A stretch of 38,099 nucleotides of DNA. It comes from Proluteimonas luteida (lineage in GTDB: Bacteria; Pseudomonadota; Gammaproteobacteria; Xanthomonadales; Xanthomonadaceae). Positions 8,599 to 16,655 of this stretch are shown one piece after another (positions within the stretch are counted from its first letter, which is position 1; each line of letters begins with the position of its first letter). A program made the position numbers and the translations under genes. Location: contig NZ_JAIWPT010000026.1 of the NCBI RefSeq assembly GCF_021191695.1, positions 1 through 38,099 of the forward strand. The letters run 5' to 3'. Below the pieces are notes generated by a model. It searched no databases. It saw only the letters and a list, made by a program, of their open reading frames with translations, and had not been told where the DNA came from.

Positions 8599-9126
8599 AT
8601 GTCCCGAGTCGCCAAGAAGCCGATCGCCCTGCCGAAGGGTGTCGAACTCAACATCCAGCCCGAGAGCGTCAGCGTCAAGGGGCCGAAGGGCACCCTGTCG
8701 CTGGCCAAGCCGGCTGACATCGAAATCCGCATCGAGGACGGCAACGCGCTGCTCTCGGCCAACGATCCGTCGCAGATCGCGCTGACCGGCACCCTGCGTG
8801 CCATCGTCGCGAACATGGTGCACGGCGTGTCGCAGGGCTTCGAGCGCAAGCTCGACCTGGTCGGCGTCGGCTACCGCGCCGCGGTGCAGGGCAAGGACCT
8901 GAACCTGTCGCTGGGCTTCTCGCACCCGGTCGTGTTCCAGGCGCCGGAAGGCATCACCATCACCACGCCGACCCAGACCGAGATCCTGGTCCAGGGCGCC
9001 GACAAGCAGCAGGTGGGTGAAGTCGCCGCGAAGATCCGCAGCTTCCGTCCGCCGGAGCCGTACAAGGGCAAGGGCGTCAAGTACTCCGACGAAACCATCA
9101 TCCGCAAGGAAGCCAAGAAGGCGTAA
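8599..9126 (+). CDS. rplF: 50S ribosomal protein L6
   Basis: Large-subunit protein near the sarcin-ricin loop, made of two similar domains. It has 175 aa (E. coli 177), starting MSRVAKKPIALPKGVEL, with GVSQGFERKLDLVGVGYRA in the middle and the C-terminal signature RPPEPYKGKGVKYSDE. GGGAG lies upstream of the ATG. Confidence 0.98.
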   Translation: MSRVAKKPIALPKGVELNIQPESVSVKGPKGTLSLAKPADIEIRIEDGNALLSANDPSQIALTGTLRAIVANMVHGVSQGFERKLDLVGVGYRAAVQGKDLNLSLGFSHPVVFQAPEGITITTPTQTEILVQGADKQQVGEVAAKIRSFRPPEPYKGKGVKYSDETIIRKEAKKA

Positions 9127-9191
9127 TGCGGAAGCCCGGTCCCGCGTGGACCGGACTTGCCGACGAGCCGATCCGCTTCTGGAGAATCACC

Positions 9192-9545
9192 ATGGACAAG
9201 AACATCGCCCGCCTGCGTCGCGCCAAGTCGACCCGTGCACACATCCGCGTTCTCGGCGTGCCGCGCCTGTCGGTGCTGCGCACCGGTCAGCACATCTACG
9301 CCCAGCTGTTCACCGCCGACGGCTCCAGGGTCCTGGCCGCGGCCAGCACCACCCAGGCCGACGTGCGCGACGGCCTGAAGAACGGCAAGAACGCCGACGC
9401 CGCCGCCAAGGTCGGTCACGCGATCGCCGAGAAGGCCAAGGCCGCGGGCATCGAGAAGGTCGCGTTCGACCGTTCGGGCTACCGCTACCACGGCCGCATC
9501 AAGGCACTGGCGGACGCGGCCCGCGAGGGCGGCCTGCAGTTCTGA
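9192..9545 (+). CDS. rplR: 50S ribosomal protein L18
   Basis: 5S rRNA-binding protein of the central protuberance. It has 117 aa, identical in length to the E. coli protein, starting MDKNIARLRRAKSTRAHIR and ending FDRSGYRYHGRIKALADAARE. The ATG at 9192 is preceded by GGAGA; the upstream open frame has no L18 similarity. Confidence 0.97.
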   Translation: MDKNIARLRRAKSTRAHIRVLGVPRLSVLRTGQHIYAQLFTADGSRVLAAASTTQADVRDGLKNGKNADAAAKVGHAIAEKAKAAGIEKVAFDRSGYRYHGRIKALADAAREGGLQF

Positions 9546-9557
9546 ACGACACGCTGT

Positions 9558-9640
9558 CGACGCCGGGCTTCGCGCCCGGTGTCGCCTGACTCGCCGGCAC
9601 GAGGTGTGCCGGACGCCCGCGGCCTTCTGTGCCGCGTCCG
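9558..9640 (+). promoter_or_regulatory. Hairpin cluster in the rplR-rpsE spacer
   Basis: The 167-nt spacer holds an 11-bp stem (CGACGCCGGGC, 9558-9568, with GCCCGGTGTCG, 9574-9584), a 7-bp stem (CCGGCAC/GTGCCGG, 9594-9612) and another 7-bp stem (CGGACGC, 9610-9616, with GCGTCCG, 9634-9640). The last two share 3 nt, so they may be alternatives. No T-tract follows any of them and no gene is visible. Confidence 0.5.
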
Positions 9641-9712
9641 CGTTCCACCGAACCGCATCACAACCACAAGCGGCCCGAGCCGTACATCCTCCTTCCAGTA
9701 CAGGCGACAACA

Positions 9713-10252
9713 ATGGCAAACGAAAGGGAAAACCGCGGCCGCGACCGTAATCGCGACCGCGAAGAACTCGACGACGGCATGATCGAGAAGCTGATCACGG
9801 TCAACCGCGTCAGCAAGACCGTCAAGGGCGGTCGCCAGTTCACGTTCACCGCGCTGACGGTCGTCGGCGACGGCAACGGCAAGGTCGGCTTCGGCTACGG
9901 CAAGGCGCGCGAAGTGCCGGTCGCGATCCAGAAGTCGATGGAGCAGGCGCGCAAGAACCAGCGCGCGATCGACCTCAACGGCAGCACCCTGTGGCACACG
10001 GTCAAGTCCGGCCACGGCGCGGCGCGCGTGTTCATGCAGCCCGCCTCGGAAGGTACCGGCGTCATCGCCGGTGGCGCGATGCGCGCCGTGCTCGAGGCCG
10101 TCGGCGTCAAGGACGTGCTGGCCAAGGCCGTCGGCTCGCGCAACCCGATCAACCTGGTGCGCGCGACCATCCGTGGCCTGGCGGAGATGCATTCGCCGGC
10201 GCAGATCGCGGCCAAGCGCGGCAAGAAGCTGGAGGACATCGCTCATGGCTAA
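9713..10252 (+). CDS. rpsE: 30S ribosomal protein S5
   Basis: Forms the mRNA entry channel with S3 and S4 and contributes to decoding fidelity. It has 179 aa (E. coli 167). The conserved double-stranded-RNA-binding-like domain starts near residue 23 (MIEKLITVNRVSKTVKGGRQ) and is followed by VGFGYGKAREVP and EGTGVIAGGAMRAVLE. The extra length is an Arg/Asp-rich N-terminal segment (NRGRDRNRDREELDDG). The ATG at 9713 has only a weak AGG ribosome-binding site. It overlaps rpmD by 8 nt. Confidence 0.97.
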   Translation: MANERENRGRDRNRDREELDDGMIEKLITVNRVSKTVKGGRQFTFTALTVVGDGNGKVGFGYGKAREVPVAIQKSMEQARKNQRAIDLNGSTLWHTVKSGHGAARVFMQPASEGTGVIAGGAMRAVLEAVGVKDVLAKAVGSRNPINLVRATIRGLAEMHSPAQIAAKRGKKLEDIAHG

Positions 10253-10442
10253 GAACGAAGCCGCCGGCGGCACCGTCAAGGTGCGCCTGGTCAAGGGCCT
10301 GCGCGGTTCGCAGGCCAAGCATCGCCTGTCGGTGAAGGCCCTGGGCCTGAACAAGCTCAACGACGTGCGCGAACTGAAGGACAGCCCGCAGGTCCGTGGA
10401 CTGATCAACAAGGTCCATTACCTGGTGCGGGTCGAGGAGTAA
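10245..10442 (+). CDS. rpmD: 50S ribosomal protein L30
   Basis: Small large-subunit protein. It has 65 aa (E. coli 59), starting MAKNEAAGGTVKVRLVKG and containing RGSQAKHRLSVKALGLNKLND. GGAGG (10231-10235), inside the end of rpsE, is the ribosome-binding site, and the 8-nt overlap with rpsE indicates coupled translation. The frame is open upstream through rpsE, but that part is a shadow. Confidence 0.96.
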   Translation: MAKNEAAGGTVKVRLVKGLRGSQAKHRLSVKALGLNKLNDVRELKDSPQVRGLINKVHYLVRVEE

Positions 10443-10446
10443 TCAG

Positions 10447-10890
10447 ATGAAGCTCAATTCTCTCAAGCCCGCACAGGGCGCCCGCACCGAGCGCACGCGC
10501 GTCGGTCGCGGCATCGGCTCGGGCCTTGGCAAGACCGCCGGTCGCGGCCACAAGGGTTCGTTCGCGCGTTCGGGCAAGGGCAAGATCAAGGCCGGCTTCG
10601 AAGGCGGCCAGATGCCGCTGCGCAAGCGCCTGCCGAAGGTCGGTTTCCGCTCCAAGCTCAAGCTCGACACCGCCGAAGTGATGCTCTACCAGCTCGACAA
10701 GCTCGATGGCGACATCGACTTCGCCGCGCTGCGCGCCGCCAAGCTGGTGCCCAGCACCGCCAAGCGCGCGAAGATCGTCAAGAAGGGCGAGATCAGCAAG
10801 AAGCTCGTGCTCAAGGGCGTGCTGGCCACCGCCGGCGCCCGCGAGGCGATCGAAGCCGCTGGCGGCAAGGTCGAGGGCGAGCCGGCGTAA
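10447..10890 (+). CDS. rplO: 50S ribosomal protein L15
   Basis: Late-assembly protein of the 50S core. It has 147 aa (E. coli 144). The Gly/Arg/Lys-rich N-terminal tail (RVGRGIGSGLGKTAGRGHKG) and FEGGQMPLRKRLPKVGF are diagnostic. GAGGAG in the rpmD end serves as the ribosome-binding site. Confidence 0.98.
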   Translation: MKLNSLKPAQGARTERTRVGRGIGSGLGKTAGRGHKGSFARSGKGKIKAGFEGGQMPLRKRLPKVGFRSKLKLDTAEVMLYQLDKLDGDIDFAALRAAKLVPSTAKRAKIVKKGEISKKLVLKGVLATAGAREAIEAAGGKVEGEPA

Positions 10891-10894
10891 GCCG

Positions 10895-10913
10895 GGCGCG
10901 GCACTGCCGCGCC
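10895..10913 (+). terminator. Hairpin between rplO and secY
   Basis: Arms GGCGCGGC and GCCGCGCC flank a 3-nt loop, starting 5 nt after the rplO stop. No T-tract follows. It may cause partial termination or set mRNA stability between ribosomal genes and secY, whose products are needed in very different amounts. Confidence 0.4.
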
Positions 10914-11050
10914 GTGCCGGCGAGCGGCCGGCCATGGATGGACGGGCCGGTCGATCCGGTACCGGTAGCGTTGCGCCACGGATGGCAGGCTTCCCATTTC
11001 GAGTGAAGGATTGATAAGCGTGCGGATAGATCGTCACATCGGAGCGTTCA

Positions 11051-12409
11051 ATGTCACGCAGCAGTAGCGCAATGGGCGGCATTGGCGCCGGTCTGGGCAA
11101 GTTCACCGAGCTGCGCCAGCGCCTGCTGTTCGTGCTCGGGGCACTGATCGTCTACCGCATCGGTTGCTTCATCCCGGTGCCGGGCGTCAACCCCGAGGCC
11201 ATGCTGCAGCTGATGGAGCAGCAGCAGGGCACGATCGTCGACATGTTCAACATGTTCTCCGGCGGTGCGCTGGAGCGCTTCAGCCTGTTCGCGCTGAACG
11301 TGATCCCGTACATCTCGGCGTCGATCGTCATGCAGCTGCTGGTGCAGGTGGTGCCGAGCCTGAAGGCCATCCAGAAGGAAGGCGAGTCGGGCCGGCGCCG
11401 GATCACCCAGTGGTCGCGCATCGGCGCGATCCCGCTGGCGATCTTCCAGTCGGCCGGCATTGCCGTCGCGCTGCAGAGCTCGGGCGCCAACAACGGCATC
11501 CCGGTGGTCTACGCGCCGGGCATGGGCTTCGTGCTGACCGCGATCGTGGCGCTGACCGCCGGCACCATGTTCCTGGTCTGGCTGGGCGAGCAGGTGACCG
11601 AGCGCGGCATCGGCAACGGCGTCTCGCTGATCATCTTCGCCGGTATCGTCGCCGGGCTGCCGGGCGCGGTGTTCGGCACGTTCGACTCGTTGCGCAACGG
11701 CGACATGAGCCCGATCGCGGCGATCATGCTGGCGATCGTGGTCCTGGCCGCGATCTACTTCGTGGTCTTCGTCGAGCGCGGCCAGCGCCGCATCACGGTC
11801 AACTACGCGCGCCGCCAGGGTGGCCGCAACGCGTACATGAACCAGAGCTCGTTCCTGCCGCTCAAGCTCAACATGGCGGGCGTGATCCCGGCGATCTTCG
11901 CCTCGTCGATCATCATGTTCCCGGCGACCGTGTCGACCTGGTTCGGCGAGGCGGGCTCGGCCACGTGGCTGCAGCGCGCCGCGCAGGCGCTGTCGCCCGG
12001 CGAGCCGCTGTACGTGCTGCTGTTCGGCGGCCTGATCGCCGGCTTCGCGTTCTTCTACACGGCGCTGGTGTTCAACTCGCAGGAAACCGCCGACAACCTG
12101 AAGAAGTCGGGCGCGCTGATCCCGGGCATCCGCCCGGGCAAGGCGACCGCGGACTACATCGACGGCGTGCTGACCCGCTTGACGGCGGTGGGCGCGGCCT
12201 ATCTGGTGGCGGTCTGCCTGCTGCCGGAGTTCATGCGCGCCGAGTTCGGCACCTCGTTCTATTTCGGCGGTACCTCGCTGCTGATCGTGGTCATCGTGGT
12301 CATGGATTTCATCGCGCAGATCCAGTCGCACCTGATGTCGCACCAGTACGAGAGCCTGCTCAAGAAGGCCAACCTCAAGGGTTCGCGCGGCGGGGCATCG
12401 CTGCGCTGA
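11051..12409 (+). CDS. secY: Protein translocase subunit SecY
   Basis: Pore-forming subunit of the SecYEG channel in the inner membrane. It has 452 aa (E. coli 443) with ten hydrophobic segments, from LLFVLGALIVYRIGCFIPVPG near residue 25 to the last near residues 395-425. Family hallmarks: PGVNPEAMLQ, NVIPYISASIVMQLL, ITQWSRIGAI, GIGNGVSLIIFAGIVAGLP, the basic cytoplasmic loop RRQGGRNAYMNQSSFLPLKLNMAGVIPAIFA (given here by family, spread over residues ~255-285) and RPGKATADYID. GGAG lies 6 nt before the ATG. It closes the spc segment after rplO. Confidence 0.98.
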   Translation: MSRSSSAMGGIGAGLGKFTELRQRLLFVLGALIVYRIGCFIPVPGVNPEAMLQLMEQQQGTIVDMFNMFSGGALERFSLFALNVIPYISASIVMQLLVQVVPSLKAIQKEGESGRRRITQWSRIGAIPLAIFQSAGIAVALQSSGANNGIPVVYAPGMGFVLTAIVALTAGTMFLVWLGEQVTERGIGNGVSLIIFAGIVAGLPGAVFGTFDSLRNGDMSPIAAIMLAIVVLAAIYFVVFVERGQRRITVNYARRQGGRNAYMNQSSFLPLKLNMAGVIPAIFASSIIMFPATVSTWFGEAGSATWLQRAAQALSPGEPLYVLLFGGLIAGFAFFYTALVFNSQETADNLKKSGALIPGIRPGKATADYIDGVLTRLTAVGAAYLVAVCLLPEFMRAEFGTSFYFGGTSLLIVVIVVMDFIAQIQSHLMSHQYESLLKKANLKGSRGGASLR

Positions 12410-12784
12410 GGCGGCACGGCCGGCATCGCCGGCCGACGATTACAGGCGTTCCGGGTTCCACCCGGTCCGCACCTGGCGCCCTCCGGGGCGCCGCCGGAAC
12501 CCCGGACATCCACGCCGGGGTTCAAGATGGGCGACCCACGCGGCGGTCTCGGGCGTGGGTGGTTCCGGGTTTTCCGCGCGCCAGAGTAGCGCGCGGGGCA
12601 GGCGAGGGGTCTTCCCGAAGCTGCCGCCCCGGTGCCGTCGCCGGAGCATGGGCACACTCCCCATGCCGGGTCCAGGGCGCTTCGGCGCGGTGGGCTTCCT
12701 GAAGCGCCGAGGCCCTGTTATAATTTCATGTTCCCTTTTGCCGGGATTGAACCCCTGGCAGCCAAACCAGTTGGAGATCCGCGC
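12410..12784 (+). promoter_or_regulatory. 375-bp secY-rpsM gap with hairpins and a promoter
   Basis: An 8-bp hairpin CGGCCGGC/GCCGGCCG (12417-12435) follows secY, and a second CCGCGCGC/GCGCGCGG stem occurs at 12574-12596. A perfect TATAAT is at 12719-12724 with TTCCTG (12696-12701) 17 bp upstream, a plausible promoter for the alpha operon giving a leader of about 55 nt. No rpmJ (L36) gene is found here, although many bacteria have it at this position. Confidence 0.6.
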
Positions 12785-13141
12785 ATGGCGCGTATTGCAG
12801 GTGTCAATCTGCCTGCCCAGAAGCATGTCTGGGTCGGGCTTCAGAGTATCTACGGCATTGGCCGTACCCGGTCGAAGAAGGTCTGCGAAGCAGCCGGCGT
12901 CGACGCCACCACCAAGATCCGCGAGCTGTCCGAGCCGGAAGTCGAGCGCCTGCGCTCGGAAGTCGGCAAGTACGTGGTCGAAGGCGATCTGCGTCGCGAG
13001 GTCGGCATCGCGATCAAGCGCCTGATGGACCTGTCGTGCTATCGCGGCCTGCGCCATCGTCGCGGCCTCCCGCTGCGCGGCCAGCGCACCCGGACCAATG
13101 CACGCACCCGCAAGGGTCCGCGCAAGGCCATCAGGAAGTAA
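12785..13141 (+). CDS. rpsM: 30S ribosomal protein S13
   Basis: Small-subunit head protein contacting P-site tRNA and L5. It has 118 aa, the usual length, starting MARIAGVNLPAQKHVWVGL, with CYRGLRHRRGLPLRGQRTRTN and a basic C-terminal tail ARTRKGPRKAIRK. GGAG upstream supports the ATG at 12785. It begins the alpha-operon segment behind a TATAAT-type promoter. Confidence 0.98.
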   Translation: MARIAGVNLPAQKHVWVGLQSIYGIGRTRSKKVCEAAGVDATTKIRELSEPEVERLRSEVGKYVVEGDLRREVGIAIKRLMDLSCYRGLRHRRGLPLRGQRTRTNARTRKGPRKAIRK

Positions 13142-13153
13142 GGAGCACAGACC

Positions 13154-13546
13154 ATGGCCAAGCCGTCCGCAAGCAAGACCAAGAAGAAGATCAAGCGCGT
13201 CGTCACCGACGGCATCGCGCATGTCCACGCTTCGTTCAACAACACGATCATCACGATCACCGACCGCCAGGGCAACGCGCTCTCGTGGGCGACGTCCGGT
13301 GGTGCAGGCTTCCGCGGTTCGCGCAAGTCGACCCCGTTCGCAGCGCAGGTCGCCGCCGAGAAGGCCGGCAAGGCCGCGCTGGACTACGGCGTGAAGTCGC
13401 TGGAAGTCCGCATCAAGGGTCCGGGTCCGGGCCGTGAGTCGGCCGTGCGTTCGTTGAACAACGTGGGCTACAAGATCATCAACATCATCGACGTGACGCC
13501 GATCCCGCACAACGGGTGCCGTCCGCCGAAGAAGCGCCGCGTCTAA
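13154..13546 (+). CDS. rpsK: 30S ribosomal protein S11
   Basis: Platform protein of the small subunit near the E site. It has 130 aa (E. coli 129), with AHVHASFNNTIITITDRQGNA and ISVTPIPHNGCRPPKKRRV-like C-terminus (here DVTPIPHNGCRPPKKRR). AAGGAG (13140-13145) overlaps the rpsM stop. Confidence 0.98.
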   Translation: MAKPSASKTKKKIKRVVTDGIAHVHASFNNTIITITDRQGNALSWATSGGAGFRGSRKSTPFAAQVAAEKAGKAALDYGVKSLEVRIKGPGPGRESAVRSLNNVGYKIINIIDVTPIPHNGCRPPKKRRV

Positions 13547-13573
13547 CCGCAGCGTCCGAGGAGCAAAAGAACA

Positions 13574-14206
13574 ATGGCTCGTTATATCGGTCCTACCTGC
13601 AAGCTCGCCCGTCGCGAAGGCGCAGACCTGTCGCTCAAGAGCCCCAACCGCGCGTTGGACTCCAAGTGCAAGCTCGAGCAGAAGCCCGGCCAGCACGGCG
13701 CGACCAACACCCGCAAGGGCAAGCTGTCCGACTACGCCACCCAGCTGCGCGAGAAGCAGAAGGTCAAGCGCATCTACGGCCTGCTGGAACGCCAGTTCCG
13801 CAACTACTACAAGAAGGCCTCGACCAAGAAGGGCAACACCGGCGAGAACCTGCTGCAGCTGCTGGAAACCCGCCTGGACAACGTCGTCTACCGCATGGGT
13901 TTCGCGGTGACCCGCCCGGCCGCGCGCCAGCTGGTCAGCCACCGTGGCGTCACGGTCAACGGCCAGCCGGTCAACCTGCCGTCCTACCAGGTCAAGGCGG
14001 GCGACGCGATCGCGCTGTCGGAGAAGGCGCAGAAGCAGCTTCGCGTCCAGGAAGCCCTGAACGTGTTCTCGACGATGGACCTGTCGCCGTCGTGGGTCGA
14101 GGTCGACTCGAAGAAGTTCAGCGGCGTGTTCAAGGCCGTCCCGGATCGCGGTGACCTGCCGGCGGACATCAACGAAGCGCTGATCGTCGAGCTGTACTCG
14201 AAGTAA
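13574..14206 (+). CDS. rpsD: 30S ribosomal protein S4
   Basis: Primary 16S rRNA-binding protein, part of the mRNA entry channel and, in E. coli, repressor of the alpha operon. It has 210 aa (E. coli 206), starting MARYIGPTCKLARREGADL. The S4 RNA-binding domain spans roughly residues 98-160 (RLDNVVYRMGFAVTRPAARQLVSHRG read across it). The zinc-binding cysteine cluster found in some S4 proteins is absent. AGGAG lies 10 nt upstream. Confidence 0.98.
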   Translation: MARYIGPTCKLARREGADLSLKSPNRALDSKCKLEQKPGQHGATNTRKGKLSDYATQLREKQKVKRIYGLLERQFRNYYKKASTKKGNTGENLLQLLETRLDNVVYRMGFAVTRPAARQLVSHRGVTVNGQPVNLPSYQVKAGDAIALSEKAQKQLRVQEALNVFSTMDLSPSWVEVDSKKFSGVFKAVPDRGDLPADINEALIVELYSK

Positions 14207-14262
14207 TTCAATCAGGTGTCGCCGTGCCGTGCGCACGGCGTTCCTCAGGAGAGACACAAATC

Positions 14263-15261
14263 ATGACGGCTACCGCCAATCAGGTACTGCGTCCGCGTGG
14301 CCCGCAGATCGAACGTCTCGCGGGCAACCGCGCGAAGGTCGTGATCGAGCCGCTGGAGCGCGGGTACGGGCACACGCTGGGCAATGCCCTGCGTCGCGTG
14401 CTGCTGTCCTCGATCCCCGGCTTCGCCATCACGGAAGTCGAGATCGACGGCGTACTGCACGAGTACAGCACCATCGAAGGCCTGCAGGAGGACGTGCTGG
14501 AAGTCCTGCTCAACCTCAAGGACGTCGCCATCCGCATGGGCACCGGCGAGAGCTCGACGCTGTCGCTGAGCAAGTCCGGCCCGGGCGTCGTGACCGCATC
14601 CGACATCAAGACCGACCACAACGTCGAGATCCTCAACGGCGACCACGTGATCTGCCACCTGACCAAGGACGCGTCGATCAACATGCGTCTGAAGATCGAG
14701 CGTGGCTTCGGCTACCAGCCGGCCGCCGCGCGTCGCCGTCCGGACGAGGAGAGCCGTGCGATCGGCCGCCTGATGCTCGACGCCTCGTTCTCGCCGGTCC
14801 GCCGCGTCGCCTATGAGGTCGAAGCGGCCCGCGTCGAGCAGCGTACCGACCTCGACAAGCTGGTGCTGGACATCGAGACCAACGGCACGATCGATGCCGA
14901 GGAGGCCGTGCGCACCGCCGCCGACATCCTCACCGACCAGCTGTCGGTGTTCGGCGACTTCACCCACCGCGACCGCGGCGCGGCGAAGCCGCAGACCCCG
15001 GGCGTCGACCCGGTGCTGTTGCGCCCGATCGACGACCTCGAGCTGACCGTGCGTTCGGCCAACTGCCTCAAGGCCGAGAGCATCTACTTCATCGGCGACC
15101 TGATCCAGAAGACCGAAGTCGAGCTGCTGAAGACCCCGAACCTCGGCAAGAAGTCGCTGACCGAGATCAAGGAAGTCCTCGCGCAGCGCGGCCTCGCGCT
15201 CGGCATGAAGCTGGAGAACTGGCCGCCGGCCGGCGTCTCCAACCACGGCATGCTGGGGTGA
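14263..15261 (+). CDS. rpoA: RNA polymerase alpha subunit
   Basis: Dimer platform of core RNA polymerase and target of activators and UP elements. It has 332 aa, close to the E. coli 329. The N-terminal domain carries LERGYGHTLGNALRRVLLSS and GFAITEVEIDGVLHEYSTI; the C-terminal domain begins near residue 255 (DDLELTVRSANCLKAE) and contains TPNLGKKSLTEIKEVL. The ATG at 14263 has AGGAGA (14247-14252) upstream; an in-frame ATG at 14224 would add an unrelated segment. Unusually, 262 nt with strong hairpins separate it from rplQ. Confidence 0.98.
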   Translation: MTATANQVLRPRGPQIERLAGNRAKVVIEPLERGYGHTLGNALRRVLLSSIPGFAITEVEIDGVLHEYSTIEGLQEDVLEVLLNLKDVAIRMGTGESSTLSLSKSGPGVVTASDIKTDHNVEILNGDHVICHLTKDASINMRLKIERGFGYQPAAARRRPDEESRAIGRLMLDASFSPVRRVAYEVEAARVEQRTDLDKLVLDIETNGTIDAEEAVRTAADILTDQLSVFGDFTHRDRGAAKPQTPGVDPVLLRPIDDLELTVRSANCLKAESIYFIGDLIQKTEVELLKTPNLGKKSLTEIKEVLAQRGLALGMKLENWPPAGVSNHGMLG

Positions 15262-15436
15262 GCGCCCGCGCTTGACCGGTGCCCTCAGGCACCGGTCGCG
15301 GGCGCGAACGCCCGGCGCGCTGCGCCGGGCCGGGCTGCAAATGCGGCGCAAGCCGCGGCTCCCGGGCTTTTCAGAAGTACGCAACACCCAACCGACGGAC
15401 CCAAGTCCGCGGCACTTCCGGCGAAGGATTCGCCGG
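15262..15436 (+). promoter_or_regulatory. Three strong hairpins in the rpoA-rplQ spacer
   Basis: Hairpin 1 (15262-15305) joins an outer GCGCCCGC/GCGGGCGC stem and an inner 10-bp GACCGGTGCC/GGCACCGGTC stem across a 4-nt bulge, loop CTCA. Hairpin 2 (15311-15329) is CCCGGCGC/GCGCCGGG. Hairpin 3 (15418-15436) is CCGGCGAA/TTCGCCGG. Hairpin 1 starts at the rpoA stop codon. None has a T-tract. The rest of the spacer shows no gene. Confidence 0.6.
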
Positions 15437-15523
15437 TCAGGACCATCCGCAGTCCAGGTTCCAACGCCACCGATGGCGACAACGATGTCCAACGACCCAA
15501 CATTCCACTGAAGGATCCCGCCC

Positions 15524-15904
15524 ATGCGCCACCAGAAAGCCGGACGCAAGTTCAATCGCACCAGCGCCCATCGCGAAGCGATGTTCCGCAACATGGCCGC
15601 TTCGCTGTTCAAGAGCGAGCTGATCAAGACCACCCTGCCCAAGGCCAAGGAACTGCGCCGCGTCGCCGAGCCGCTGATCACCCTGGCCAAGGTCGACGGC
15701 GTCGCCAACCGCCGCCTCGCATTCGCGCGCCTGCGCGACAAGGAAGCGGTCGGTACCCTGTTCACCACCCTGGGCCCGCGTTACCAGGGCCGTCCCGGCG
15801 GCTACCTGCGCATCCTCAAATGCGGCTTCCGTGCCGGCGACAATGCGCCGATGGCGTATGTCGAGCTGGTGGACCGCCCGCAGGCCGGCGTTGACGCCGA
15901 GTAA
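15524..15904 (+). CDS. rplQ: 50S ribosomal protein L17
   Basis: Large-subunit protein at the tunnel exit. It has 126 aa (E. coli 127), starting MRHQKAGRKFNRTSAHREAMFRNMA, with TLPKAKELRRVAEPLITLAK and RPGGYLRILKCGFRAGDNAPMAYVEL spread over the C-terminal half. AAGGA lies 9 nt upstream. It is the last gene of the ribosomal supercluster and is followed by an intrinsic terminator. Confidence 0.98.
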   Translation: MRHQKAGRKFNRTSAHREAMFRNMAASLFKSELIKTTLPKAKELRRVAEPLITLAKVDGVANRRLAFARLRDKEAVGTLFTTLGPRYQGRPGGYLRILKCGFRAGDNAPMAYVELVDRPQAGVDAE

Positions 15905-15961
15905 TCCAGCCGCCGTCGCCGGTACCCGTTGCGGTGCCGGCACGTGCTGCGTGGAACAGAG

Positions 15962-15988
15962 CCCCGGCGAATGCCGGGGTTTTTGTTT
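15962..15988 (+). terminator. Intrinsic terminator of the ribosomal cluster
   Basis: Stem CCCCGGC/GCCGGGG with a GAAT loop followed by TTTTTGTTT. It is the only classic hairpin-plus-T-tract structure in the first 16 kb and closes the ribosomal supercluster. Confidence 0.9.
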
Positions 15989-16002
15989 GCGCCGCGCGGC
16001 GG

Positions 16003-16008
16003 GATAAT
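16003..16008 (+). promoter_or_regulatory. Candidate -10 box of dsbB
   Basis: GATAAT within GGGATAATCG, 28 nt before the dsbB start. The sequence 17 bp upstream (TTTTTG) is a poor -35 and belongs to the preceding terminator tract, so this is a weak call. Confidence 0.35.
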
Positions 16009-16035
16009 CGACGCTCATCCGTTGCCGGCATTCCG

Positions 16036-16539
16036 ATGAACCCTTTCCGCTGGTCGTTCCGCGCGCTGATGCTCAGCGCCGCCGTCGTCTGCTTCGCCCT
16101 GATCGGCTTCGCGATCTATTCGCAGCTGCAGTGGGGGCTGGAGCCGTGCCCGCTGTGCATCTTCCAGCGCATCGCGTTCGCCGCACTTGGGCTGGTGCTG
16201 CTGGTGGCCGGCGTGCATGCGCCGCGCGGCGACATCGGCCGCAGGGTGTACGGCTTGTTCGGATTCGCCGCGGCCGCGGTCGGCGCCGGCATCGCCGGGC
16301 GCCACGTCTGGCTGCAGTTGAACCCGCCCGGATTCGCCGCTTGCGGCGCGCCGTTCTCGTTCATGCGCGAGACGATGGACACGCCGACGTTGATCAAGCG
16401 TGTGCTGACCGGCAGCGGCGACTGCGGCACGGTCGACTGGACCTTCCTTGGCCTGTCGATGCCCGCGTGGAGCCTGCTGTGGTTCGTGCTGCTGGGCGCG
16501 GTCGCGCTGTATGCCGGCCTGCGCACGCGGCGCCGATGA
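16036..16539 (+). CDS. dsbB: Disulfide bond formation protein DsbB
   Basis: Inner-membrane quinone reductase that reoxidises DsbA, supplying disulfides to periplasmic proteins. It has 167 aa with four hydrophobic segments (about residues 9-29, 46-62, 70-90 and 142-162). The first redox pair is CPLC (Cys38, Cys41); the second is Cys103 (AACGAP) and Cys130 (SGDCGT). Arg45 follows the first pair as in the family. The ATG at 16036 was chosen because it places the first membrane segment at the N-terminus; no clear Shine-Dalgarno is present. It stands alone behind the ribosomal terminator. Confidence 0.94.
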   Translation: MNPFRWSFRALMLSAAVVCFALIGFAIYSQLQWGLEPCPLCIFQRIAFAALGLVLLVAGVHAPRGDIGRRVYGLFGFAAAAVGAGIAGRHVWLQLNPPGFAACGAPFSFMRETMDTPTLIKRVLTGSGDCGTVDWTFLGLSMPAWSLLWFVLLGAVALYAGLRTRRR

Positions 16540-16655
16540 TGTCCGGCCGCTGACCATTCGATCATTCGCGTCATCCTGGGCCACGTCGTTCAGGCCGCGC
16601 CCCAGGGCCAGGTGCCACGGCAGTCCGCCGTGATGCGCAGGAGGAAGAAAGTCCG

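Noticed and set aside
12410..12784. A hidden rpmJ (L36) gene between secY and rpsM
   Set aside because: No short frame with the L36 start MKVRxSVK and its Cys/His pattern was found on the plus strand.
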